Positions 46,891-59,214 of a stretch of 64,000 nucleotides of DNA are shown here, piece after piece (position 1 is the first letter of the stretch; each line of letters opens with the position of its first letter). Below the pieces are notes generated by a model, which saw only the letters and a program-made list of their open reading frames with translations, did no database searches and had not been told where the DNA came from. The translations under genes were made by a program, and so were the position numbers. Source of the stretch: Cymbidium sinense (lineage: Eukaryota > Streptophyta > Magnoliopsida > Asparagales > Orchidaceae); the NCBI GenBank assembly GCA_021442155.1, contig CM038214.1:53042514-53106513 (forward strand), written 5' to 3'.

Positions 46891-49480
46891 TCAAACCATT
46901 ACTACACGGTTGACCGAGTATGTGTTTCGGTTGAAGACTATTTTAATGTGTAGCAGTTCTTAGCATTGATTGGACAAATAACCTCAAACTCCAAGAATGA
47001 TAATTTCATTAGTGGTACATTTTTTTAATGAAATTCATAAAATAACCCAATAAGTAGATGTCCATGTTGACATGGTCACCTCCCTTAAGAATAGTAGATC
47101 TTATGCCTAGAGTAACGAAATAAATTATGAAAATTTTTTATTCTAATGCACCCAGAGCTCAATAGCAATTAGATGGGTCACATGTTTCTATGCATAAAAC
47201 ACAACTACAAGTTTTAAAGCAAGTTACGAAGAAGGGATTGAGGAAACTAAAAGGCTTACTCAAGGACCAATCAGTGACCATAGGTAGATCTAACAATTCT
47301 AGAACTCTTTCTATTTTTAATCAGCACGACCCTTTACCCCCACCCTCACAAATTGATTACTTTAATGATTTGAATTATTAGTGGTACCATTAAACCCTAA
47401 TATGAGACTAGAATTAAATAGCATTTCAAAAAAGATAAATTGGGTGATTTTGGCATCCTAAAGCCCTTAGCTAATAATAATAAAGTGATAGAATTTGTAG
47501 AATTTTTAAAATGCATAAAGTCTACTCAAACTGCATAAACAAATATATTTTTTTTTTGGAAGGAGGTGTACCATGTTGACATAGTTTTTGATCACCAATA
47601 ATTTCTTCTTGTTAAAGTCACTCTAAATGACATCTTAGTTCTATACCCAAAATAAGAAAGTTGTCCAAATGTTAAGGACTCACTACATGCATGGATTGCA
47701 AAGTAAGGAAGAACATACGCATCAACCACATGGACACAGACTCACCCAAAGATTATTAATCTAGCTGCATATAAGAGACTCATTGTGAGTCTCATCACTT
47801 GGTATTGAATACTTGCCTTAAGTTAAGGTAAGCTTTTTATATACTCACCTCTTGTATCACCTAATCCCTTAAAGTTTATAAAATGGGGAGGGGTACCTTT
47901 TTATTGTTTATCTAGCTTATTTTTGAAACACACGTCACTCTCTCCTCCTAAGCTTTTTCCTCTTCTTCACTCTAAAATAAGAGAATTCTCCCCTCTTATA
48001 TTAAGACTACTCAAAAGAAAATAAATTTGGATCTTCACCTTATTCTCTCCATTACATGCTTTTTCTCACTTCACTAACCCTACTTCTCAACTGTCTCCTG
48101 AATTTCTACTTCAGCCATAAATATAATTATATCCAACATTCTTTTAAGTGTTGTAGCCATGGATAAGGCCAAGACCTAGAAGTCGAATACAAAGTGAAGT
48201 AGGACATTCAATTTAGAATCACTCAATAGAAATGGAGCCAAATGCCCAATAATTTCTCACCCATTGGGACCTAAAAGATATGAAGGATAGAATCACTTGC
48301 CCAGTGCAAGAGGTCTTAAGGAGAGCTAACCAAAAACTAAAGATTATGGAGTAAAAATAATCATCAAGATCAATGACATGATAGAGACTGGCCGACTCCT
48401 ACCAATGCATCCTTCATAAGGACTACTCAAGCTTGTCTCAAACATAAGTTAAAAATTTTGCATTTCAAATCCTATTGTGTTCAAACAAACATGACAGGCT
48501 AAATTACTTATTTGGAGTCAATAACATCATTGTTGGACCTGAATGATGCAATGAAATGTAACATTTTCTTTACTACCTTCAAAGAATTGACTCTGAGGTG
48601 GTTCTCACACCTTTGGTTATCACCTCTTTATCTTATTTTAAAATAATATTCACCATACAATTTGCTAGTATGAAGAAGCCATTGAAGAGCTCGCAAGCTC
48701 TCCTTCAAATAAGGCAAGAGCCACACGAGTTCATGAAGGGATTTATCACTCACATTTAGTGTGAGTTGCTAGAAGTCAAAAACCTAAATCTCATAGTGGC
48801 TTAAACAACACTTGATTAACGGTTGAAGGAAGGGCCATTTAAGTATGCCCCTGGGCTCTAACAACCCAAAACACTCACTGAACTAGTTGAGTTGGTGGAT
48901 AATTATATAATTATCGAGGTGTATAATGAAGCTACTCAACTGACTCCATTGACTCATGCCAATGACTCGTCAAAGAAACTTCATTTAGGATAGACTTCTA
49001 GAGATAAATTTTGAGCACAAAGACCAGATAAGAGAAGTTGACCATAAGCACTCACACATAAGTGAGGTTTCAAAATTCTCATGTTTTGTTACTAAGGGAA
49101 TGAGTTCATGTAGCTTATTATAATGACTCTATTGAGGGTATCAATGGCTAAGTCACTAGAGGACATTCAGAATAAGGATTTATTTAAGAAGCTTAGTCAA
49201 GGAGCTTATAAAGGCTTAGAAGCTCAAAGAGTTCACTGGGTGGAAAGATAAGTCATTGAGATAGGTAATGAACTCTCTTTAGCACACTCCATTAACATTA
49301 TAGGAGTAGTGCCTACCATCCTCATGGGAGATGTGGAGTCTTTGAGAAGGGATAGTCTCAAGGGACTATGGTTTAGGAAAGTCATCTCAATGCCATGCTG
49401 CAAGCACCAATAAACCTTCCATAGGAAACTCTTACACTGATGCAATCATCATTATGGAAATAATCATCAACTATAAAATT
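46886..49480 (+). mobile_element. degenerate Ty3/gypsy internal region 2 (gag remnant)
   Basis: Body of a second gypsy element between the LINE and arm 5. Only gag is recognisable. 46886-48430 has no assigned function; an open stretch at 47190-47381 (Lys/Arg/Gln-rich, then PLPPPSQIDYFNDLNY) occupies the position of the unknown upstream block in internal region 1, but does not obviously match it. No protease, RT or integrase was found before arm 5 begins at about 49480. Confidence 0.72.
48440..49230 (+). pseudogene. gag of gypsy internal region 2, broken
   Basis: DLNDAMKCNIFFTTFKELTL then RWFSHLW (about 48538-48620) is the capsid block D-A-x-x-C-x-x-F-x-x-T-L-x-x-x-A-x-x-W-F-x-x-L. After a frameshift come TIQFASMKKPLKSSQALLQI, RQEPHEFMKGFITHI and LEVKNLNLIVA (about 48650-48800; family R-x-x-E-S-L-x-x-F-x-x-R-F), then GPFKYAPGL and PKTLTELVELVDNYIIIE (about 48830-48920), the end of the capsid. 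DIQNKDLFKKLSQ (about 49160) resembles the Gag C-terminal linker. Stops occur in most blocks. The sequence differs from the other two gags, so it is a distinct family member. Confidence 0.85.
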
Positions 49481-50955
49481 GGAAGTTATAGTGTTTAAAA
49501 TATGTGATGAGGTATGCCACACAAATCTTATAGGATATTTATTGAAATGATCGAGTACAATATCAATGAATTTTGTACCACTTCAAAATGTAAAAGCATC
49601 ACCCTATGATGGACTTAATCATCTAATAAGCAACCTAAAGTCAAAGAGTATATGTGGACCAAAGATTTTTTTTCTTTATTTTACATGGATGAACTAAAAT
49701 AGGGTTTATTTTAAGCTGGGTTCTTAAGTTCCTTATAAGGGCAAGCCTCTATAATTAATTATATCTTAGAAAAAAGAATTTTCTATAAAAACTCTTGATT
49801 AAGTGATTGAATAACATATCTATGGATTTTAAAGTTTGTTATTTGAGAAAAGTGATTGTTGGAATTCAAGTGGGAGAGATTAAACAAGAAGAGTTCTTAA
49901 CAAAATCTAAAAGAGAATAAGTAGGAAGTGCTCATGATAATAGGAAGCCTTGTGAGCAATTCAATCTATGATATGGTGAGGCTTTATATTTTTGAAGTAA
50001 AGAATTATGTCATTTAAGTTGACATTTTATTAAAAGGCTAGAACTTGTATTCTACAACAAAAATATTATGAAAATACCAAAGAGGTGAGGATTTACACCC
50101 ATAGCAAAAGAAAAATGGGTTGCCATTGAACTTATGTTTAAAGTGCTCTAGCATAAGCTAAGACCTCAACTTAATTCCACTCAAGGTAAAATGGGATTTG
50201 TTAGTTCACTTCTATTAAGATAGTGAATCTATCCTGATTCATCTAAACTTACACCAACCTAGAGTAGCCACTAGCTAACACCATATAAGTTAAAACCATT
50301 TGACCAAGTCTCATAAATACAAGATAGTTAGGCAATTATTTATTAGAATGGAGCTTAAGATCCTAAACTAACTCCCTAAGAGCTTATATCATGATTGGTA
50401 GAAATTATACCCTAGACTAATGCAATAAAAATTAGATATTTTACTTATTTTTAACTCATCAATTTGACTCAAACTAAGGTGATGATGAAAGAATATTTTG
50501 GAGCAATCTACGAGATGGGTCTTCTTTAGTCATGGGATAGTTGTCCATGATCCTACACTCCCCTTATCATGCAATGAGTGAAGATTCCCTCTATTCAAGG
50601 ATGAAAAAAATAATATACATGCATGATGTTATTCACATTCATCATAAACTTATGACGTCTAAATTAGTTTTATTGATTAATTCTTATCGCTTTATCATTA
50701 GGTTTTGAGTTATATTATTTTGAGGTTAAAGTTATTCATTTTAATTGGATAGAAAATTTAAAGTGTTAAAGAGCCTAATGAATCTAGGCCATACAACAGT
50801 CATCATAATTTAAAAAAACTTAGGAAAAAGCTTGTAGTTCTATTGTTCAAATAAAGTAAACACACAATCAATCAATCAATGTTAATGAATAATAAAATGT
50901 TGGTGTAGTCAAGTTCTGCTATACACCCTAGAAAAAGAAAAAAAGTTAGGTTGTT

Positions 50956-50980
50956 GATCTCAACCCTTATACAGCTCAAA
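50956..50980 (-). promoter_or_regulatory. conserved TATA-like block of arm 5
   Basis: The minus strand reads GAGCTGTATAAGGGTTGAGA, the counterpart of AGCTGTATAAGGGCAGAGCT in arm 4. Confidence 0.4.
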
Positions 50981-52532
50981 TTATGATTACAAGAATAAAA
51001 TTAAAAGAAGCCATAATGATATTCATTTTCACTTGATCTTCCAAATCTTGGATCCATCAAGCATTACAAGGCCTCCCAAGTCTATTCCTTCTAGCCTTTA
51101 TTCATCGAAAACCCATGGCTCCAACCCCATTCTATTAAAAAATTAAATTTAAAATTTCAAAAGAAATCTTAACTAAACCTAAAAAAAAAGGTTAGCTATA
51201 ATACACATACACACCAAGAAGTTATATATCACATAATTAGACTTAGCCCCCATGTGTGTCAAGCCCACCCATCCTAATGAGCTACACTTAAAAGGGCATG
51301 CAACACATGCAAGCTGGAACATTTACATTATTTTTTATTATTATAGCAACCCCTTTAATTAAGCACAACCCCCTAAAAAAATTGTTAATCTAAAAAGATG
51401 AACTAACATTTAGACTAGTGAGGAAATAATCCTAACCATCAAAACTAAAAATAGTACACCACAAAATAATAATAATAATAACTATATCATAATTAATTCA
51501 TTAACCTAATCTAATTTTTTGCTCTATGACCTAGTATTCTAGGGTGTGAAAAGTGGGTTACTTTTGCAAGTCTATACTAGGCTTCTTTATGTTTCAGTTT
51601 TGATTCAAGTTTAAGATTTATGCAATTTACCATTATGTGGTTTCACTTTAAATGATTTAAATGGTTTAGAGTTATATTTTTATTTTAATCTTATGTCAAG
51701 ATTGATTTTAAGTTCTAAAGAGTGAGAAAGAGATTAAGCCTTATTTATGACAAAGCTTTAATTTACTTAACACCCTATTCCTAATAAGAATTTCACCAAA
51801 GGGAGATAACTTTAAAAAGTTATCTTAAGACTAGGACTTAATAATTTATATACCTTGTCTATTCTATATACCTTGTGATCACTTATTATGAAGAGCTTTG
51901 ATTCAATTTTGGTTTCAATTTTGAACTTATGAAATTTAATTTAAAATTTTTAGTTTTAAGAAGCTCAACTAAATATTTAACTTTTCTTAGGTTTAACTAT
52001 ATTTGTTTTAATTTATTTGTAGTTCATATAAGTGTATATTAAAATATAATTACTAATAATAAGTTTTAGTTGATTAGATATGTTCCACTTTTTCTATATG
52101 AGTTTGATAATCTTTGTATTTTATTAAGGTGGGTTATTAATATTTCAATTTAAATTTGTCTATTAGTTTATCTATTTTAATAATTAACTTTTAGTCTAAT
52201 TAAATTAATATTTTATACATTGTTTTACTAAGGTTTCATTGGTTTCAATTATTTATGTTGACTAATTTGGTTTAATTATTGTTGGAGTTTCTATGTGTTT
52301 TTAATTTTAGTATTTGCTTTAAATTAATTAATATGCTTCAATTTGATTAAATTTACATCAATTTGGAATTCAATTAATTCTTCAATCTTTTATTTAGTTT
52401 CCATGTAAATAATTATTAAGTTCATTAAGCTTTAATATTTCACATAGATTAGGTTGATTAAATTAGTTTTATTATTATTTGAATTTAGTAGTTTTATGTT
52501 TTAATAAGATTAGATTGATTTATTATATATAA

Positions 52533-52551
52533 ATATATATATATATATATA
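52533..52551. repeat. (AT)n microsatellite at the LINE 3' boundary
   Basis: Pure AT run adjoining the truncated 3' end of the minus-strand LINE. Confidence 0.85.
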
Positions 52552-52556
52552 GTTTA

Positions 52557-53300
52557 TAAGCATAATCCCATTTGTTGTATACCCAATTCCTTGTTTAGAT
52601 TCAATCTCCTTATTTAGATTTCTTGAGATGGTATCTAGTGCTAAAATAAAGAGTGAAGAAGATAGGGGATCCCCTTGTTTAACCCCCCATGCTAGCTTTG
52701 AAGAATCCATTTGATTATCCCTTAAGAACAATCTTGTAGTGGTTGTGGATGAAGAGTCTTTGAATAAGTATGAAAAATCTGAGAAACCTTTTTCTTTAAG
52801 AGATTTGAAAATAAAATTCCAATGTATTATGTCAAATGCTTTCTTAAGATCTATTTTCATGAGAACATTACCACCTCTAAATATTTAGTCAATATCTTTG
52901 CCCATCTTTTGGGAAAGTTGAATGTTATTAATGATGTTTCTTCTCTTTATAAAGGATGCTTGATTAGAGGAGATAAGAGCTGGAAGTAAGTTCTAAAGTC
53001 AGTTGGCAATAATTTTACTTATAATTTTGTTAATAACGGGTGTTAAGCATAAAGGTATGAATGTATCCCATGTGCTAGCTTCCTTTTCTTTCGGTATTAA
53101 GATGATGGTTGAAGTGGAAAAGAAGTTGTGGATATTTTGACCCTTGAAGAAGCTTTGGATTACATTAATTACTTCATCTTTTATAATGTGCCAAGATTTC
53201 TGGTGGAAAAGGGCATTGAAATCTTCAAGACTTAGCTTTGTATCCATCCATGGAGTGGAGTGCTTTTATAATTTCTTCTTCTAAAGGGATTGAAATCAAT
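52557..53300 (-). pseudogene. LINE reverse transcriptase, N-terminal part
   Basis: Minus-strand blocks: IILIPKEKEASTWDTFIPLC (family I-x-L-I-P-K...x-x-R-P-I-x-L), NKIISKIIAN, then SSNQASFIKRRNIINNIQLS with small disruptions, then MKIDLKKAFDIIHWNFIFKS (motif A with catalytic Asp retained) and LAWGVKQGDPLSSSLFILAL (the R-Q-G-D-P-L-S-P block). Two long open stretches (53247-52999 and 52860-52510) cover most of it, so it is among the less mutated coding relics. It stops before the F-A-D-D block; the last codons of the open frame run into the AT repeat. Confidence 0.9.
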
Positions 53301-53725
53301 TCTTCATTGTTCACCTTTCACTGTTAAGTTGATACAATTGCTAATCATATAGATGGGTTGAAGTAATGTTAGAAGATTGAATGAACAAGTTTGAGAAATA
53401 TTCCACACAACTTTGTATAATTCCTCCCTAGTTATGTATCCATCTTCCTTCATTGTTCTTTATGTTAGTTACCCAAATTCCTTCTCTCTTCCATTTAATG
53501 CATGCATGGAAATATTTAGAATTTCTATCTCTTTGTAGGAAGTTGTTTGTGGAGGCTTGTTGTCTTAAAAAAACTTTCTTCTTTATCTATATATTATTGT
53601 AGTTTTAATTGCAGTTGCTCCAATTTTAGTTCTAGTTCACCATCCTGGCTATCTCCTAGTGCTAGTAATTCAGCTTCTGTGGTTGTAATCAATTTTTCAT
53701 TGGAATTGATTAAGTGATGGATGTT

Positions 53726-54490
53726 CTATAAGGTTTCCTTATTCCATTGTTTGAGGGCTTTAGAGGTAGCTTTGTGTGAGAGCCAAAGTTTAATCCAAGG
53801 ATTTTTATCTTCCACTCTTTTCCATGCATTCATAATACAATTTTCATAGACAAGGTGCATTGTCCACAAGTTTAAAAATTTGAATTGTTGATATGTTAGT
53901 TTGGATATACATCTAAAATTGATCAATAAGAGGGAGTGGTCAAATGCTATCCTTGCAAGGTGAATTACATTCATTTTACATGGGCGAGATAGCAAATCCA
54001 AGTTGATCAAAATATGGTCAAGTGTCTCATAAACCTTTCTCCTTTTCCAAGTGAATGGGGAGCCAATAAAACCTACATCAAATAGACCATCATCCTCTAT
54101 AAAGCTATAAAATTCTATAACTAAAAGATTGGATATCGGACCTACATTCTTCTCAATTAGACTAGCAACCATATTAAGATCCCTCCCACCAACAAGGGGA
54201 CATTTGTATTGAGGATGGTATGTTTGATGTCCTGCTAGAGGTCATTCCTCAATTGCCTAGTACAAGCAACATAAATGAAGGTACAATAGGAGCATATATT
54301 TGACTCTTGGATGTGGATGTGGATGTTTTGGTTGGTATCCAATAATATTTAAACTTGGAATTTATACTTCTAGAAAATCTAGATTTTATGGCTAGCATTT
54401 GGGTAGATGATAGAATGAGGGAAGTGTCTCCTAATCTTGGGTAGATTTTGAGTTGTCACCAAGGATTCAAGGATAGCAAAGAATTCAATT
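53726..54490 (-). pseudogene. LINE endonuclease (C-terminal half) and linker
   Basis: From about 54230 on the minus strand: NVPLLVGG, then with a base change from the usual G-D-F-N the sequence leads to the open frame 54172-53726. There GPISNLLVIEFYSFIEDDGL and FDVGFIGSPFTWKRRKVYET match the family's F-x-x-F-I-x-x-x-x-L-x-D-x-x-x-x-G-x-x-F-T-W block, followed by LDHILINLDLL (L-D-R-x-L-x-N) and HLARIAFDHSLLLI (H-L-x-R-x-x-S-D-H-x-P-L). The Asp and His of the S-D-H motif are retained. APE-type endonuclease, which nicks the target for reverse transcription. 53300-53725 is the linker to RT (RQQASTNNFLQRDRNSKYFH region). Confidence 0.88.
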
Positions 54491-54497
54491 TTGTGGT

Positions 54498-54532
54498 GTA
54501 TGTATGTATGTATGTTTGTATATGTGTATATA
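54498..54532. repeat. (TATG)n-type microsatellite
   Basis: GTATGTATGTATGTATG with degenerate continuation, at the right edge of the minus-strand LINE. Confidence 0.85.
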
Positions 54533-57296
54533 GTTTAATTCCTGACATTTAGTAATTTTAAAATTTATTACAATATTAAGCTTTTTTATTATTATAATTT
54601 AATTTAATTTAGTATATATTTATGGTTTAATTATTTTGATTAAGTTTCTTTGATTGAGTTATGTTTACTTCGGTTATATAATTGAATTAGCTATGATTTA
54701 GTATGATTAAGTTAATTTGATTTGAATGATTTAATATTTATGTTTAATTTATTTGATTGGTATAGTTAAAGTTCATTTAATTTATAATAGCTAAGTGGCA
54801 TGATTAAATTATGCTTAATTATTTTAGCTTCATTAAAGATTATTAAAATCTCACTTGATTAATTCAATTGGATGATTAACTTAATTAAAGATTTGATAGA
54901 AGGAGTTAAATTGATTAAAGATTATTTCATTTTCATTTTAAATAATTGGTTTACTTAAAATTCAATTAAGTGTTTAAATGGTTAAAGTCTAAATAAATAA
55001 TTTGATTTAGTTAATTCAATTAAATGATAGGTTTAATTAATTTGTTCATTTTAATTAGATGTTGATTGAAGGATTAAATGTTGATTGTTGATCAATCTAA
55101 TTATTCATCTTAATTAATGTTCAATTATCTGTTATTTAAATCAAGTGCTAAAGTTAATTAAAGCTTTATTAATAAATTAATTAAAGGTCCATTATTAATT
55201 TAATTAATTTAATATTCATAATTAACTTGATTAATTGATTTATATAATTGAGATTTGATTAATAATTAGTTTAATCTATTTATTCAAGTTAATTTTAATC
55301 AGTTTTTAATTATCTTAATTAGAAATTAATTTTTTGGTTAACCATGATTAATTTGATTAAAATTTGGTTATCATTTATAATTAACACAATTCAATGTTTG
55401 ATTTAAGTTAAGTTTAACTTGAGAATTATTTTTTATATAACTTTTTTAATTTAATTTAGTTTAATTAAATAATTAATAACTTAATTTCATTAATATACTT
55501 AAGGGTTAATCTTAATAATAAGTGGATGAATTAATTATGTTTAGTTTAATTTATTAAAATTAAATTAGTGATTAGTTAATCTTAATCCATAACTTTTTAT
55601 TAAAAAATTGGTTTGATTATGAGTTTAATTAAAGGATTTCATTTATTTAACAATTAACTAGTTCAACCTTAATTGGGTGTTTATTTGATTTCTTTATTAT
55701 TGACTTAGTCAAATGACTACCTTAACTAAATAATAAAGTAAATCAAGGGTTAATCACTAATCTATTGATTTGATAAGATTGTTCATTCAGATAAAATGAG
55801 ACTAATGACTAATTAAGTTTAATCACAATGCAATGTTTACCTTAATCAAATAATTAATGATTAATCAAACTCATCATAATCAATCTAATTGACCGTTACA
55901 CTTACTTTAATATTAATTGAGTGATTCATTTAATTAGTGGTCAATCATTTAACAAATATGATTAGCTTAGTCAAGGTTTAATTATAAATTAATTATAAAT
56001 GATCTTAATTAAACTGATCAAGATTTGACTTAGTGATTTGTTGTATTTAAGGTGATTTAAGTTTTGATCTTAAATAAGCTAATCAAGATTTAAGTTGTGT
56101 TTAAGGTGATTTAAGTTGATTAAATACATTTGACTAATTTTATTAATGATCTAATTGAATATTATTTAAGGTTAATTTGGTTAAGTTTAGAATTCAATTG
56201 ATGCTTGATTTGGTTTTAATTAATTAATCTAACTACATTACAATTAAGGACTACTTATATTTATTATGTTTAATTTGGTTTGAATTAAAAGGTTTAAATT
56301 GTGTTTACTTGATCTAATTTAGGGTTTAAGTAATGAGTTTTAATCTTAATTTTACAATATTGGCTAAATATTAATTTATGATATATTTCTTGGAATTTAG
56401 CTCTAATAAATTTAATTAATGTTGATTTCAATGATTTATTAGAAACTCAATTAATGATTTTAAAATATACTTAATTTTAGAGGGTTTAATAATTTTTCTA
56501 TGGTTCATTAGTGTCAATTATGATGATTTAAGTTATCCTCATAATTTTTCTTAATTTTCTACATTTAATATTAATTAATTTCATTAAAATAAAAGTTTGA
56601 GCTTGAAAATTATTTTACTTATAATCCATTTTGAGTTAATCCCTAAATTTATATTTTAGATGTGTCATAACATCAATCTAAATCTTCAAAATTTTCAAAT
56701 TAATTAAACTATTAAATAAGGTTCAATTAAAATTTGATCTTTTTTATTAAAGCCTAAATTAATCCAAAATCACCTAATAAAAATTGGAACTTCTATTTTT
56801 TGTGGGATTTTGCTTTAAAATATGAATCCAAAGAAGGGTTATTTATAGTTTTCTTTAATTTCCTCAAATTGAAATTAATTATCTTTATTAAATTGAATGT
56901 TTTAATTTAGAAATTCTATATCTTTTACTCCTTTTAGCATTAATCATTGAAAATTTTAAGCAAGCTGTGATTCTACCATAATTTATTATGTAAAATTTGA
57001 AATTAATTGGGTTACTATTTTAATCTTAATTAGAGTTTGATTTTTTTAATTAAACTTAAATGAAGCAAAAATTTTCCAATAATAATTGTGGTTTTGAGTT
57101 CAATAGATTTGTTTCATATATATAGCCCTTATTTGCATTTTTTTTGGTTGGGTATTTTATTTTCATGAATTTCCAAAGTTTTAGGACATTTTTATCATTT
57201 TTAACTCTAGAAAATATGAAATTTCAATTTAAGCTAATCAACAAAGGCGAGTCACTAACTAGGCACCTCTTTAAACATGGTGATGCATTATTGGGC

Positions 57297-57324
57297 CATG
57301 TGGGATCCATGTGGATCCCACATG
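57297..57324. repeat. perfect 12-bp palindrome with 4-nt loop
   Basis: CATGTGGGATCC, loop ATGT, GGATCCCACATG. Arm 4 carries a decayed version near 25555-25586 (GATGTGGGATC...GGATCCCGTGT). It lies beside the CCATCCGATC-type palindrome. Confidence 0.85.
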
Positions 57325-58586
57325 GGATAATAGTGAGGTACATAGTTTTATCATGACCATTTGATCAAAGATCAAACAACCTACAATCAATCCACAATTC
57401 CTATAGTTGCTTAAATCAAATTGTTTGCTTAAATCATAGCCATCCATTCCAAATAAAAATAATGGATGGTGGAGATTTTATCCCTAACCTCTTGCTGGAG
57501 AACCAAGAGTTGTCCATGTTTGCAGGCCAATTATATATTATATAAGTCATGTTTCTTTGTGTTTTATTTACAAAACAACTAATAATAAAAATGTAAAGAA
57601 TCTACATGGTTGGATCCTAATGAATTGTGATTTCACTTCAAATGGGACCAAGAACTAGTGATTTTGCTACGATTTGTGGGGTTCACCACACAAGAGCTAA
57701 TATTTGATGGTTATAGTGATCCAAGTACATTCCTTGGAGGCTTATGAAGCTGTGAAATGAGTTTAGCTAGTTTCCTCCTTGTAGATTGCTCTAAAGACCA
57801 AGCACTACATGGGTTTGTCAAACATTGGTATTTATCTATGGTTTGGCTTGAAAAGGAGGGACTTCTTTCATTTCTAATGCTTGAGCTTTAAAGAAGGAAA
57901 TAGATATTCAAATTGAAGCTAAGGACTAGTTTTATTTTTTGACATTTGACTGACCACTCATCCTTTAATGGAGGTATAAGTTAGCGACCAAAGGGGTGTG
58001 AGGCTCTACTAAAGTCAGCAAACAGTTGTTACTGGAGAACATGCTAGGGATGAGCCAAATGGGGGAGATTGGTTGTGCCTAAGTGATCTTGGATTTGGCA
58101 TTTTGCTCTTAATTTTCTCTCTCCTCAATGACTCCATTTTTGAGTTTGAGCTTTACTTCACATAGGCTGAGGTCTTAGCTTATGTGATGAGGTCGAGTTT
58201 GTTGGCTTGATCCCATCTTAACCTAATTTAACTTAAATGGGTTAGGTTAAATCTCATTGATTGGTTTGGTCAAATTGGGTTTATATTAACATCAATCATC
58301 TTTAATAGATCATATGTTGTTGATTATAGTTAATTTTTCTTTATTTAAATTTTAACAGAAAATGGCTCATATAAGTCACATTTGGTTAACTTGGGCTAAG
58401 TTGACCAATTGACCAAATTGTGCCCAATGGAGGGTTGACTCATGTTCAAATCAAGATTTTAAACATGTTTGTATAATTAGTTTGATCCAATTTAAAGTAG
58501 ATTTGAATTTAGCTCATATGGGTTCATATCGGTCTAATGGTCCAAGTTAGCCAATTTGGTCAAATTAGACAAATTGGGTGTGTTGG

Positions 58587-58605
58587 CCTCACTTTTGGAG
58601 TGAGG
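58587..58605. repeat. proximal hairpin of arm 6
   Basis: CCTCACT, loop TTTGG, AGTGAGG: a perfect 7-bp stem, inverse counterpart of 5340-5356. Confidence 0.65.
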
Positions 58606-58964
58606 ACTCATCCTTCCCATCATAGACTTAGGAATATTCTAAGCACTAGGATTTTCCTAGTCCTTGGACACTTCTAATGATTAAGGGAACACTAAGCCAA
58701 ACCTGAGACTTAGAAAGGTATACCCTAAGCTTAGGATATGCCAAAGGATAAATAGGTTATACCTATCCTATGGCCTAAAATAAAACCCATGCTTTTTGAA
58801 TCATCCAAAACCAACCTCAAATTGAACTTGGTTCCCTATCCAAGCTCCAAAACCAACCAATAAATTCTATCATCATCCTATGGATCCAACCCAAGCTTAT
58901 TCATTTGAAACCAAATCCAATTGATTTTCACAAAAAACTCCAACCATTCAAAACTTATGCCAAA

Positions 58965-59214
58965 CCTTTCCAAGACTTAAAATCAAACCAATCCAAATGA
59001 ATCATTGACCAAAGGTCTAAAAGATCCAAATCCAATAAAACCTAAATTGATTTTCAATCAAAAAAATCAACCCTAAAACTATCATTGAACCTTTCCAAGA
59101 CTTAAAATTAACCAACAAATTAACCATACTTGACCAAAGGTCTAAATGACCAAAATCTAAAACAATAACCTAAATTGATTGAATCCATTCAATATCTACA
59201 TGATATTGATCAAC
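58965..59214 (+). repeat. 125-bp tandem duplication in arm 6
   Basis: CCTTTCCAAGACTTAAAAT at 58965 and 59090, each followed by TTGACCAAAGGTCTAAA and ACCTAAATTGATT. Two diverged head-to-tail copies. Confidence 0.75.

Larger units (their letters stand above)
52557..54526 (-). mobile_element. LINE fragment (endonuclease to mid-RT), truncated at both ends
   Basis: Read on the minus strand from 54490 to about 52557: endonuclease C-terminal half, linker, then RT up to the block before F-A-D-D. ORF1, the endonuclease N-terminus, the RT catalytic block and RNase H are missing. TATATAGTTTA is present at both edges (52546-52556 and 54527-54537) and is a possible 11-bp target duplication. A microsatellite rather than poly(A) marks the 3' side, which is unusual. 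54490-54526 contains a (TATG)n run. Confidence 0.82.
49480..58580 (-). repeat. LTR-like arm 5 (minus, interrupted by a LINE)
   Basis: Minus-orientation arm. CCTTATAAGGGCAAGCCTCT (about 49732) is the inverse of the 42430-42460 and 11618-11645 segments. The TATA-like block (50956-50980) and ATTTACCATTATGTGGTT (about 51628) are the inverse of 41241 and about 40575. 56750-56860 is inverse to 7540-7620, and the palindrome region lies at 57290-57375. It ends at about 58580, where arm 6 starts in the opposite direction. 54540-57100 is extremely AT-rich, with TTAATTAA-type motifs and no gene. The frame at 57144-57356 is unsupported. Confidence 0.6.
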
